This document shows positions 44,413-52,547 of a stretch of 64,000 nt of DNA, one piece after another. The position numbers and the translations under genes are program-made. Source of the stretch: Candidatus Thalassarchaeaceae archaeon (lineage in GTDB: Archaea > Thermoplasmatota > Poseidoniia > Poseidoniales > Thalassarchaeaceae). The stretch covers positions 1 through 64,000 of the forward strand of contig JAQXEZ010000012.1 of NCBI GenBank assembly GCA_029250605.1, read 5' to 3'. The notes beneath the pieces were generated by a model. It worked only from the letters and a program-made list of their open reading frames with translations, ran no database searches and was not told where the DNA came from. The stretch's first letter is position 1. Every line of letters starts with the position of its first letter.

Positions 44413-45569
44413 TCCAACCTCACCCTCGGGTCAATAATGGCATACGTGATGTCGACGATCAGATTGGAAAGCAAGAAGATAATCGATGTGATTAGCGTCA
44501 CACCCATGATCACGGTGAAGTCCAGATAGTTGATCGACTCGACAGCCACCCTCCCCATCCCATTGAATGCGAAGATTGTCTCGGTCAACACTGCCCCTCC
44601 TATGGCCCCTCCAATGGAGAATCCCAGTATTGTTACGATGGGGACAAGAGCGTTCCTGCATGCGTGAACTAGCACCACCCGAGATTCAGAGAGGCCCTTC
44701 GCACGGGCGGTCCGTACGTAATCCTCATTCAGAACCTCGAGCAGGCTTGCCCTCATGTACCTCAGCAGCGAACCTGCTGAAGAAACGCCAAGTGCGATGC
44801 AAGGGAGTGCCAGATGCATCAGCGTGTCCTTGAAGAGGAGGCCTCTCGTACCGAATTCCTCTGGGAGAGTTGATAGTTTAGTGTCAGTCACAAACCAGCT
44901 ATCCACCAAGTGGAATCCGGTGCCTCCGACAGGATAGAACCAGGCAAATCCGTCTTCGGGATATGTGAAGCTCGGGTCGTGTCTGCCATAAATCGGGAAG
45001 CACCCGCCGTCAGTCCCCAGGATGGGATCGCATATGCCACCGTTCTCGGTGCCTGTTGCGAAGTATAGCTGTAGCATCATTGCAAACCAGAAAATCGGCA
45101 GGCTGACGAAAGCGATGCCGAAGAATCTCATAACGTGGTCGAACATCTGGTCCTGCCTGACGGCGCTGAGTATCCCCAGTGTTATCCCAACTGGATAGGC
45201 GATCATCAGTGCCATGAACGACATCTCCAGGGTTATCGGAGCAGCATCCTTGACGACGTCTAATACCGGCCTGTGGTATGTTATCGATTCACCCCAGTCT
45301 CCGTCCAATAGCCGAGTGATGTACTTCTCGAACTGAACGCTGACTGGCTGGTTCATCCCAAGTCTCTCTCGATTCGCCTCATATGCCGAGATTGGTTCTC
45401 CCTCATCCGTGTAGTCCACTACGATGCCGCACTTGTCTCCGCATTGCGCGGCCGCAGGGTCTGCAGGAATCAGATGGGCTATTGCGAATGTGAATACCAC
45501 CACCCCAATTATCACTGGGATTAGCAACAACAATCGGCGGACGACGAACTCGTGCAGCTTCATCTTCAC
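44409..45569 (-). CDS. dppB: Peptide ABC transporter permease (DppB type)
   Basis: A 386-residue permease. It has the N-terminal FVVRRLLLLIPVIIGVVVFT helix, a short extracellular part with CGDKCG, the typical RLLDGDWGESITYHRPVL stretch, and the EAA motif region VLNEDYVRTARAKGLSES then ACRNALVPIVTILGF. The loop at about 170-240 is enlarged compared with family members and contains C-x9-type pairs (GGICDPILGTDGGCFP), a possible disulfide. It is the first gene of the permease pair and lies 143 bases after the dppA stop. Confidence 0.93.
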   Translation of the reverse strand: MKMKLHEFVVRRLLLLIPVIIGVVVFTFAIAHLIPADPAAAQCGDKCGIVVDYTDEGEPISAYEANRERLGMNQPVSVQFEKYITRLLDGDWGESITYHRPVLDVVKDAAPITLEMSFMALMIAYPVGITLGILSAVRQDQMFDHVMRFFGIAFVSLPIFWFAMMLQLYFATGTENGGICDPILGTDGGCFPIYGRHDPSFTYPEDGFAWFYPVGGTGFHLVDSWFVTDTKLSTLPEEFGTRGLLFKDTLMHLALPCIALGVSSAGSLLRYMRASLLEVLNEDYVRTARAKGLSESRVVLVHACRNALVPIVTILGFSIGGAIGGAVLTETIFAFNGMGRVAVESINYLDFTVIMGVTLITSIIFLLSNLIVDITYAIIDPRVRLE

Positions 45570-45659
45570 TCCCTCTGTCCGGCCAGGACACAGACCTATG
45601 ACAGTTGCCGCAGGCCGGTTTCAAGTCTTTGTTCTGAAATTGATTTGTTTCGGCTCGAC

Positions 45660-45681
45660 GGCAGGCCCCTGAGGGCCCGCC
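45660..45681 (-). terminator. Hairpin after the peptide-binding protein gene
   Basis: On the minus strand, downstream of the dppA stop (45713), GGC-G-GGCCC pairs with GGGCC-T-GCC around a TCAG loop. The stem is about 8 bp with one mismatch and GC-rich. It may reduce readthrough into dppB and give higher dppA expression, as usual for binding proteins. Function inferred. Confidence 0.35.
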
Positions 45682-45712
45682 GCCGGCCTTACGTTTCTCT
45701 AACTAGGGTTGC

Positions 45713-47974
45713 CTAGCAGGAGCCGACAAGTGCGCCGTCGACCATTGGCAGCTTGTCGTAGTCGAACCAGTGGGCCGACCCGATAGCTGCGTATGGTGGG
45801 CTGCAGATGTCGTCGTGCTTGACGCCGATTCCGTTGTATTGGCCGATGATGATCATGTTTGGATCAGCGGTCCATGCAGCGAAGGCATCCACGTACGCCT
45901 GCTCACGCGTGGCGTCGTCCTGAGAGGTCCTTCCTATTACGAGAGCGTCATTGACTGCCGAGTTCTCGTATCCTGTCCCATATGCGTCTCCGCCGATGGA
46001 GTGGCCGCCCGCGAACGGTGACCAGTAGTTGTCAGGGTCTAGGTAGTCAGGAGCCCATCCGCTGAAGCGGATATCCCAAGTGCTGGTGTAGTACATGGTC
46101 AGGTACTCTGCCCATGGCTTTGCGTCACCAGCGGTGGCGACACCGATGGTTCCCAGCGCCTCTGCGATCTGTCCTGCCATGGCAATTCGGTAGTCGTTGC
46201 CCTCGTTGGCCATGATGCGCAGGATGTTCGGTAGGCGGCACTCGTCGCCGGTTCTGTCGGCTTCAGCGACCACGGTAGCTGCGCCGCTAACGGATAGCGA
46301 AGCGCAGTCGTACTGGCGGATGAATCCTGCATTCTCCAGGATTGCCTCTGCATTGGCCAGATCGTACGTGAATGTCTCAGTCTGAGTATCAGCGTACAGG
46401 AAACCGGTTGGGATAGGTCCGTACTGAGGAGCCAACGAGTTGTCGTAGGTCTCCCTTCGGTGAGTCTCGTAGTCGAAAGCGTACGAGACTGCCTCACGAA
46501 GTGCAGCCGTCTCCATGACGTTCATGTCCATGGTTCCGTCTCCGTCGGAGTCGTGGTTCAGCACGAGTGACGAGTTAGCGTCAGTGTTGGATGTATCCTC
46601 TCCAGCGTCTAGGGCCTGCGGGTGCAGGTTGAAGGCGGCTAGGGTCGTTGTGAAGGTCTCCCTGTAGGAGCAGATGTATCCATCCTTGCTGGCTACGTTT
46701 GGCTTGTCGTCTAGTGCAGCGTCCTCTCCGGAGTCTAGTGCGCCGTTTCCGTTTTCGTCGATATAGCAGAAGTTGATCAGGTCCTCGATGTTGACGCTGC
46801 CGAAGTCGACCTCGCCATCGGTGAAGGCCAGTAGCCTCGTCGATGCCTCAGTGACTATGGAGACTGTGTGGCGGTTGATGTTGTAGTCGCCACTCTCCCA
46901 GTAGATCCAGTTTGGAACTAGTACGAGCCTGTCCTCACGGACCCAGGACTGTACCATGTATGCGTTGGTTCCGGCTCCGTATGGGCCCTCGTCCATCCAT
47001 GCATGGCAGTAGTCGTCGGAGCTGACGTTTCCGTCGGCATCCAACTCGATTACTCGGTTAGCCTCGCAAAGATCTGCGTTGATCACAGCGCCCACGGTGT
47101 AGGCGATTGTGGAGATAAACGCAGACGATGGCGCGAACAGAGTAACGCTGAACGTGTTTGCAGCGTTATCGTACGTGAAGCTTGCTCCACCCATGTCGTG
47201 GTGGTTGCCGTCTGCGTCGTTGCAGTCGAAGCTCTGCTCCAGAATCCATCCAACGTGGCTGTCAGGGGAGCCGTATCCTAGAACGCGGCACCATGAGTAC
47301 ACGACGTCGGAGGCCTCCATCTTGTCACCATTGCTGAAGTAAACATCGTCACGTAGAGTGAAGGTGTAGGTTAGGCCATCAGTGCTGACGGAGTACCCCG
47401 TAGCGAGCCTCTCCTCGATGATAGCGTTTCCAGTACCATCGCCAGCGTACCTGTACAGAGTGTCGTAGACCTGCTCGATCACATCACCAGAGGCTGAGTC
47501 GTAGGCGTCATGAGGATCGATTGTAGAGGCGTCACCAATGGACATCTCGACTACCTCGCAAGGGTTGTTAGAACCCTGCTCACGGCACTTTCTGGACTTC
47601 TCTAGCTCGTATGTAGCGTTACCGAAGTCCATGGTTCCTGCAGCGTAGGCAGCCATGATGTCTGCCTGTGCCATCCCATAGTCGCAGGAGTTGTCGTTTT
47701 CCTCTGCGGCAGCATCGTAGTTGTTTGCTGCCATGTCGGTACATCCTGGGACCTTGTTCACAGTCTCCGTTACGGTCTCCGTTACCGTCTCAGTCACAGT
47801 TTCGGTTACGGTCAGGACGCATGCGTTGTTGCCGCTGTCTAGCGTGTAACCGTCTCCGATTGCGTCGCAGTCAGCTTGTGTCAGCGTCCTTTCCACATCC
47901 TCCCCAGCGCATCCCGCTAGGGCTGATGCAATCATCAGTGTGCATAATAGAAGAGCATTCGCTTTAGTCTTCAT
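45713..47974 (-). CDS. dppA: Peptide-binding lipoprotein of an ABC transporter (SBP family 5)
   Basis: A 753-residue extracellular solute-binding protein. A signal peptide ends in the lipobox LAGC with the lipidation cysteine at residue 22. A short cysteine-containing part (DCDAIGDGYTLDSGNNACV) is followed by a Thr-Val-Thr-Glu repeat linker at about residues 56-73. The SBP_bac_5 domain follows, with landmarks IDPHDAYDSASGDVIEQVYD, YTFTLRDDVYFSNGD and REAVSYAFDYETHR. It is longer than usual (about 530-600). The ATG at 47972-47974 (MKTKANALLLC) was chosen over an upstream start because it begins the signal peptide. It delivers peptides to DppBC. Confidence 0.94.
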   Translation of the reverse strand: MKTKANALLLCTLMIASALAGCAGEDVERTLTQADCDAIGDGYTLDSGNNACVLTVTETVTETVTETVTETVNKVPGCTDMAANNYDAAAEENDNSCDYGMAQADIMAAYAAGTMDFGNATYELEKSRKCREQGSNNPCEVVEMSIGDASTIDPHDAYDSASGDVIEQVYDTLYRYAGDGTGNAIIEERLATGYSVSTDGLTYTFTLRDDVYFSNGDKMEASDVVYSWCRVLGYGSPDSHVGWILEQSFDCNDADGNHHDMGGASFTYDNAANTFSVTLFAPSSAFISTIAYTVGAVINADLCEANRVIELDADGNVSSDDYCHAWMDEGPYGAGTNAYMVQSWVREDRLVLVPNWIYWESGDYNINRHTVSIVTEASTRLLAFTDGEVDFGSVNIEDLINFCYIDENGNGALDSGEDAALDDKPNVASKDGYICSYRETFTTTLAAFNLHPQALDAGEDTSNTDANSSLVLNHDSDGDGTMDMNVMETAALREAVSYAFDYETHRRETYDNSLAPQYGPIPTGFLYADTQTETFTYDLANAEAILENAGFIRQYDCASLSVSGAATVVAEADRTGDECRLPNILRIMANEGNDYRIAMAGQIAEALGTIGVATAGDAKPWAEYLTMYYTSTWDIRFSGWAPDYLDPDNYWSPFAGGHSIGGDAYGTGYENSAVNDALVIGRTSQDDATREQAYVDAFAAWTADPNMIIIGQYNGIGVKHDDICSPPYAAIGSAHWFDYDKLPMVDGALVGSC
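47761..47815 (-). repeat. Tandem TVTE-coding repeat in dppA
   Basis: A 12-base unit encoding Thr-Val-Thr-Glu is repeated four to five times with mainly synonymous changes. It forms the linker between the lipid-anchored N-terminal part and the binding domain of the DppA-type lipoprotein, and is likely a stalk. Repeat number may vary between strains. Confidence 0.7.
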
Positions 47975-48111
47975 CGAGTCATTGAGACTATGATGTGTAT
48001 TTAGTATCACCCGAAAAAACCCCGCTTTTGGCCATTCAGAAATGGAAATGGCGCAATAATGGCTGAGAAATGAAGAGTATGTGGTTGATTTTCACATCAT
48101 TGATGATTAGG

Positions 48112-48188
48112 TGGTGGACGTGCCGAGATTTGAACTCGGGGCCTCTTCCATGCCAAGGAAGCGCGCTTCCAAGCTGCGCCACACGCCC
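48112..48188 (-). tRNA. tRNA-Ala (GGC anticodon)
   Basis: Acceptor arms GGGCGTG and CACGTCC pair with one G-T. The D-arm is GCGC-AGCTTGGAA-GCGC, the anticodon arm CTTCC-TTGGCAT-GGAAG gives anticodon GGC, and the T-arm is CCGAG-TTCAAAT-CTCGG. Discriminator A and encoded CCA are present. No intron. Confidence 0.95.
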
Positions 48189-48242
48189 AGTGACCTGACG
48201 AACTACGACGCCCATTTAAGGGAGACGTGAGGAGGGGTTGAT

Positions 48243-48779
48243 GTGGCAACCGAGAGAAGTGAAGAGCGCGCGCCTACTATTCCAGATGGACTGATGGAAG
48301 AGCTGTCCATGGAGTTGGAGGGAGAGGATGCCCCGTTCGCCAGAAGTATGGAAAGGGACTTGGAACTGAAGTGGCTAGATGATGGTGAATCGAGGTTGGG
48401 ATTCACAAGATTCGAGTGCGACCACAACGAAATATATCGTAGGCGCAGGCTTGGCGTCCCCCCTGGCCCAGTGACAATTGCCCTGAACCCAATACTGTCA
48501 GATGACCCGGTACTTTTCCGGCACACCCTTGCGCATGAGCTCCTGCACGCTGCCGGTTTACTCGATCACGATGATTTGCATGCACGGATAGTTGGCAAGA
48601 TCGCACCGGCTCCCAAACTTAGGGACTCGCCAGTACTGATGAGGCTGCGTGAGCAGGTTCTGGAAGGCCTTCCCGAAGGGCAGTGGATCTGCGGAAAGTG
48701 CGGACACGCATGGGAGAGGCGAAGGGTGACTAGACCGACAAGGTGCCCTAAGTGTGCAAGCAGGTTCGAGGCGAAGTGA
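48243..48779 (+). CDS. SprT-like zinc metalloprotease
   Basis: A 178-residue protein. The zinc protease motif HELLH (about residues 98-102) is preceded by LFRHTLA, as in SprT/Spartan-type proteases. A C-terminal zinc ribbon (CGKCGHAW...CPKCASRF) matches the SprT-like architecture. Eukaryotic Spartan cleaves DNA-protein crosslinks; whether this one does is unknown. Start is a GTG at 48243, giving MATERSEERA. It is flanked by tRNA-Ala (minus) and tRNA-Arg (plus). Confidence 0.85.
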   Translation: MATERSEERAPTIPDGLMEELSMELEGEDAPFARSMERDLELKWLDDGESRLGFTRFECDHNEIYRRRRLGVPPGPVTIALNPILSDDPVLFRHTLAHELLHAAGLLDHDDLHARIVGKIAPAPKLRDSPVLMRLREQVLEGLPEGQWICGKCGHAWERRRVTRPTRCPKCASRFEAK

Positions 48780-48814
48780 GGGTTCATCTAAGTGAGGCTC
48801 CCGCAGGGGGTCAC

Positions 48815-48891
48815 GGGCGATTGGTGTAGTCTGGATATCATGCTGGCCTTCTAAGCCGGTGACACGGGTTCGAATCCTGTATTGCCCACCA
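48815..48891 (+). tRNA. tRNA-Arg (TCT anticodon)
   Basis: Acceptor arms GGGCGAT and ATTGCCC pair with one G-T. The anticodon arm CTGGC-CTTCTAA-GCCGG gives anticodon TCT (arginine, AGA). The T-arm is ACAGG-type (ACGGG-TTCGAAT-CCTGT with one mismatch). Discriminator A and encoded CCA follow. No intron. Confidence 0.93.
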
Positions 48892-48971
48892 CCTATTCTA
48901 GGTATGTATCACGAATCTCTCATATACGCGAGGCAGGTCGGATGGACTCGCAAACTGGAGGATGATTCACA

Positions 48972-49082
48972 GTGAAGAGAGGTTCCCGTGCTTGGAAAAA
49001 GCAGGGGAAGCAACGCTGGAAGTGGCGAAAGAAGAAACTCCGAAGGCGGAAGGCAGCAAGGAAGAGAGCCAAGCAGCGATGA
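48972..49082 (+). CDS. Very small basic protein, likely ribosomal protein L41e-like (eL41)
   Basis: A 36-residue reading frame made up mostly of K and R (MKRGSRAWKKQGKQRWKWRK, then KKLRRRKAARKRAKQR). The second half resembles eL41 (about 25 residues, W..KR.RRLKRKRRK pattern), a single basic helix at the ribosome subunit interface. It starts with GTG, preceded by GGAGG at 48958-48962 with good spacing, and a TATA-like CATATACG lies at 48920-48927, so it looks like a transcribed and translated gene. Homology is suggestive, not proven, because such short basic peptides align by composition. Confidence 0.55.
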   Translation: MKRGSRAWKKQGKQRWKWRKKKLRRRKAARKRAKQR

Positions 49083-49123
49083 CGTAGGGTCAGCGTGAAT
49101 AGGGGCTGCCTAGTCTCAGCATC

Positions 49124-50719
49124 ATGGAAGAGTCGTCTCCTGTCGATGCGGAGATAATCTTCGAATCTAGCGATAGTAGGGTTCTATTGGCCGGCACGGG
49201 AGCAGTTCTGGTCGTAATAATCCTCATTTTCGCTGCTACCCAATACTTCGTCTCTCCTGCTGGTTCCGATTCTAGTATCGACGGAGGCAGCAGAAGTGCC
49301 ACCATAGTTTGGGATCAGGGCATATACATGCCAAGGCACGAGGAGTGTGTTGACGATAGTAATGGCCAGAATCTGCCGGAATTCGGGATCGGGTACGAAC
49401 CTAGCATCTCCATAACCAGCAATGGGAACATGTTCATCACAGCACACAAGGATCTGAGATGGGGTGGCGAGGACTCCCCCATCCCGATAATTCTGGATCC
49501 AGATGACCCCGGTCCCTGGTGGGCCTGCACGGATGGCAGAGAGACGACCTGGGACTACTGGGCATCTTGGTTCTGGACCTCTTACGACAACGGCACCACT
49601 TGGGGGCACGGGGAGAACTTCGGGCCGACGCCCGGAAACATGCTCTTCGCAAACTACCTAGCAGGAGGTTCGGAGTGCCTGGGTGACGAGGGCGACATCT
49701 CCGTTGATGCGATGGACACAGTCTACTACCTGGACACGACGCTCGAGGACAACTGGTGGCACACCCTGGTCGACCACGGCACGGAATACTCCACGGGAGT
49801 GTGCCAGAGGATGAACACCATGGCGGCAGATGACCGTCCGTGGGTCGCAGCGCAGGGGGATGGCATCATTCACTACCTAGGAAATTCTGGCGCGTCCCCT
49901 CCGGAATGCACCGGCGATTCTGGGAGGTACTGGTACTATCACTCCGAGGATGGCGGGAACACATTCTCGCAGTGCTACTCGGTTCCAGGGGGCTGGAGCA
50001 CGATCTCTAGCCAGAGGCATGGCTCGTACGTCTACATCGCCCAGGAGAACGCTGACACACAATCGGGGACCGTGACTGTTAGGATCAGTGATGAGTATGG
50101 GAGGGGGACGGGATTCGGAGACGGGACCTGGGCCGCCCCTATCGACGTAGGCCCTAGGGAGGGGAATTGCCCCGAGGGTTACCCGGTGGTGAATAACAAC
50201 GAGGGCGGGACGGTAGCGGTGGTCTGGGCAGACTGCCCGAATGGCAGTACCGGAACATGGGACATCAGGTTCGCCATCTCGTACGACTACGGTACGAACT
50301 GGTCCACTTGGAACGTCTCGCACATCAACGGGATTCAGATGTACCCTTTCGTCAGCATCAGCGATGGCGACATGGTCTCACTGGCATTCTACGGACTGGA
50401 CTTCGAAGACGGGGGGCTGGATGGGGACTACGTGGAAGGAGAGGAGTGGTTCCTGTACGCAGGGGCGCTTCAATCTCCGATCGAGGGGGACAGTTGGGAT
50501 TTCACAATAGCAGACCCCGAGCCTTTGCATGTGGTGACCGCATACGAGGAGCAGTCTGGGGACGTCCATGCGCTGCACGACTTCTTCGAGACCGTGCTAA
50601 GTCCGGATGGCACGTGGTTTGGTATCGCCTACCAGCAGAACCTGGGGCAGCACCCGTTCGAGGAGAACGAGGAGCAGCGCTACATCAAGTTCGTCAGGGG
50701 CGACCTCTCAACCGCCTGA
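49124..50719 (+). CDS. Membrane-anchored extracellular protein with BNR/Asp-box repeats (sialidase-like propeller)
   Basis: A 531-residue protein. A single N-terminal signal anchor (VLLAGTGAVLVVIILIFAAT, about residues 23-42) precedes an extracellular domain. Asp-box motifs SYDNGTTWG (about 153-161), SEDGGNTFS and SYDYGTNWS recur, as in six-bladed sialidase/neuraminidase and Vps10 propellers. Sialidase catalytic residues could not be assigned, so enzymatic identity is uncertain. The protein converges with the SAMP-like gene, overlapping by 12 bases. Confidence 0.72.
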   Translation: MEESSPVDAEIIFESSDSRVLLAGTGAVLVVIILIFAATQYFVSPAGSDSSIDGGSRSATIVWDQGIYMPRHEECVDDSNGQNLPEFGIGYEPSISITSNGNMFITAHKDLRWGGEDSPIPIILDPDDPGPWWACTDGRETTWDYWASWFWTSYDNGTTWGHGENFGPTPGNMLFANYLAGGSECLGDEGDISVDAMDTVYYLDTTLEDNWWHTLVDHGTEYSTGVCQRMNTMAADDRPWVAAQGDGIIHYLGNSGASPPECTGDSGRYWYYHSEDGGNTFSQCYSVPGGWSTISSQRHGSYVYIAQENADTQSGTVTVRISDEYGRGTGFGDGTWAAPIDVGPREGNCPEGYPVVNNNEGGTVAVVWADCPNGSTGTWDIRFAISYDYGTNWSTWNVSHINGIQMYPFVSISDGDMVSLAFYGLDFEDGGLDGDYVEGEEWFLYAGALQSPIEGDSWDFTIADPEPLHVVTAYEEQSGDVHALHDFFETVLSPDGTWFGIAYQQNLGQHPFEENEEQRYIKFVRGDLSTA

Positions 50720-50908
50720 CGAGACCACCACTAGCTCGAGTTTCGTGTCACTCTTGATGATCGAAGTATGAGGGACGATTGTCTCTCCGTGAACGGCTAG
50801 GACGGTGGATGGGGGAACGCCCATCCTCTCAAGCACATCGCTGACAGAAATAGGCTCGCTTGATTCGACCTCGGTGCCCTCTCCAAGGTGCTCAACTCGG
50901 ATGATCAT
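50708..50908 (-). CDS. Ubiquitin-like sulfur carrier/modifier (MoaD/ThiS/SAMP family)
   Basis: A 66-residue beta-grasp protein. The pattern VLERMGVPPSTVLAVHGETI, then an acidic-basic KLELVV strand, and the exposed C-terminal VVVSSGG ending in Gly-Gly are the family's hallmarks. The di-glycine terminus is adenylated by an E1-like enzyme, then used for sulfur transfer (tRNA thiolation or molybdopterin) or conjugated to proteins as archaeal SAMP. The ATG at 50906-50908 (MIIRVEHLG) is chosen because upstream codons lie in the tRNA-Ser region. Which partner it uses cannot be said. Confidence 0.85.
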   Translation of the reverse strand: MIIRVEHLGEGTEVESSEPISVSDVLERMGVPPSTVLAVHGETIVPHTSIIKSDTKLELVVVSSGG

Positions 50909-50962
50909 GAACGGTTGGGGCCGGGTCAGCCTTATGTCTGATTCGCAGGTGGCCGTTCCGCT

Positions 50963-51048
50963 GCCGAGATCGCATAGCCCGGTATTGCGGTGGATTCGAA
51001 ATCCACTGTCCATTGGACGCGGGGGTTCAAATCCCTCTCTCGGCGCCA
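50963..51048 (+). tRNA. tRNA-Ser (CGA anticodon)
   Basis: Acceptor arms GCCGAGA and TCTCGGC pair fully. The anticodon arm GTGGA-TTCGAAA-TCCAC gives CGA (serine, TCG). A long variable arm (TGTCCATTGGACGC) marks class II, and the T-arm reads GGGGG-TTCAAAT-CCCTC. Discriminator G and encoded CCA end the gene. Its last 22 bases overlap, antisense, the 3' end of the DUF3592 gene. Confidence 0.95.
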
Positions 51049-51731
51049 TCATCCTCCTCCCACCAGCCTACTTCCTCGGATGGTTCCCCAGTGGTTTCTG
51101 AACTCTCGTCAGCATGCTCTCCCGAGTATTCCTCGGGTTGCTCTTCTGGTTCCTCTGAGTGCTCCAGCCAATCTGCCTGGGGGAATCCAAAGCCTATCTT
51201 CTCCAGCTTGGTCCTAATTCTGGCGTTTGCATTTCCCGCCGAACCTAGACCGAGGAATAGGAGGAAGAAGTTGCAGCAAGATAGGATGGCTATGTTTGTG
51301 ATAGCCCCGGATCCTATGGAGAACCCAGTAATTAGTACGCTTCTTTCGAGGTTATTTGGGTCAACGTATACATCGATGGTGGAGAAGCGTGGATGGGCTC
51401 TCTCGAAGTCCTCCTTCCATCCGAGGCTGCTGTCGGTTGAGTCTTCCCAATCTACCAATGAAATCTGGTCGCTTTCGTAGACTATTCCATCTACCTCGTA
51501 GCTATAATCGACTTTCAACCCATAGGTGCAACCATCCTCCCCACCACAGTCCTCCCAGATGTAGATGTCATCGACTGTACCCGGTGTCCTGTCCCAGTTT
51601 TTCGTTTGCCACTGCTCATAGTGCAACGGGACGGCAAAAATGTCGACGACAAGCACGATTGTCAGACAGACTACGGCAACTAACATACCCCTGGGATCAC
51701 CGGGTTTGAAAGTCAGTGAGAAGGTCGCCAT
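51027..51731 (-). CDS. DUF3592-like membrane protein
   Basis: A 234-residue protein. A membrane helix (about 16-34), an extracellular beta domain with a CGGEDGC loop and a hydrophobic helix near 138-167 fit DUF3592, a family of unknown function. The C-terminal 60 residues are acidic (rich in E, P and S). The stop codon (TGA, 51027-51029) is inside the antisense of tRNA-Ser, whose T-loop supplies it. The last eight residues are encoded by the complement of the tRNA. Confidence 0.72.
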   Translation of the reverse strand: MATFSLTFKPGDPRGMLVAVVCLTIVLVVDIFAVPLHYEQWQTKNWDRTPGTVDDIYIWEDCGGEDGCTYGLKVDYSYEVDGIVYESDQISLVDWEDSTDSSLGWKEDFERAHPRFSTIDVYVDPNNLERSVLITGFSIGSGAITNIAILSCCNFFLLFLGLGSAGNANARIRTKLEKIGFGFPQADWLEHSEEPEEQPEEYSGEHADESSETTGEPSEEVGWWEEDDGAERGI

Positions 51732-51840
51732 GGCAGTTCCGCCAACCGCCGACTTTTCGTTCTTTGTGGTTGTTAGTTCGACTATTATTGTTGAGGGCGC
51801 GAATACAAGTAATTAAATTCGTTTTTCTGGGCGAGTAACT

Positions 51841-52545
51841 ATGGAAATAGAAAAAGAATTCGATCCGGCCTTTACTATGATGACTGCAAACCTCTCACCA
51901 GGAGAACAGATTAAGGTCGAGCCGGGAGCCATGGTCGCTCAATCGAATGGAATGGAGATGAAGACAGGAATGGGCGGCGGAGGGGGCTTTGGAGGATTCA
52001 TGAAGAGCATGGTTAGGAGCCTAGCCGGTGGTGAGTCTTTCTTCGTCAATACATACACCGCAGGGCCTACGGGTGGCTGGATCTCATTGGCTCCATCTGC
52101 ACCGGGAGATATCAATACATTTGACCTCACTCCTGGCGAGTCTTTCTTCATGCAAGGAGGGGCATACATGGCCTCTGAAGTAAACGTCGAAGTATCGACG
52201 AAGTTCCAGGGCGCTAAGTCCCTCTTCTCTAGAGAGGGGGCTTTCTTCCTAAGGGCTGAGGCGATAGACGTCCCGGGCAAAGTCTTCTACACCTCATATG
52301 GGGCCATGAAGGAAATCGAGGTTACTCCTGACAAACCCATCAAGATCGATAACGGCCATGTAGTTGCATTCACAGAGGGACTGTCGTACAACATCAGCAA
52401 GGTCAAGGGACTAGGTTCCTTCATGTTCGGAGGCGAGGGCTTCACCCTTGACTTCCAAGGTTCTGGAAAGGTCTGGATACAAACGAGAAACATTAGTTCG
52501 CTTGCGACACAGTTGATGCCATTCCTGCCCAGCTCTAGCCAGTAA
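51841..52545 (+). CDS. AIM24-family protein (TIGR00266)
   Basis: A 234-residue soluble beta-rich protein. Family signs are the N-terminal pattern LSPGEQIKVEPGAMVAQS, the glycine-rich loop GMGGGGGFGGFMKSM, the GESFFVNTYTAG strand and SGKVWIQTRNI near the C-terminus. AIM24 homologues exist in all domains; mitochondrial Aim24 supports inner-membrane organisation, but the prokaryotic role is unknown. It is separated from the convergent PD-(D/E)XK gene by 2 bases. Confidence 0.9.
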   Translation: MEIEKEFDPAFTMMTANLSPGEQIKVEPGAMVAQSNGMEMKTGMGGGGGFGGFMKSMVRSLAGGESFFVNTYTAGPTGGWISLAPSAPGDINTFDLTPGESFFMQGGAYMASEVNVEVSTKFQGAKSLFSREGAFFLRAEAIDVPGKVFYTSYGAMKEIEVTPDKPIKIDNGHVVAFTEGLSYNISKVKGLGSFMFGGEGFTLDFQGSGKVWIQTRNISSLATQLMPFLPSSSQ

Positions 52546-52547
52546 TG

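Noticed and set aside
47761-47815. CRISPR-like short repeats
   Set aside because: Units are contiguous, 12 bases, in frame and encode a TVTE linker in a lipoprotein.
49124-50719. Active sialidase
   Set aside because: Only Asp-box repeats are visible; the catalytic arginine triad, tyrosine and glutamate could not be assigned.
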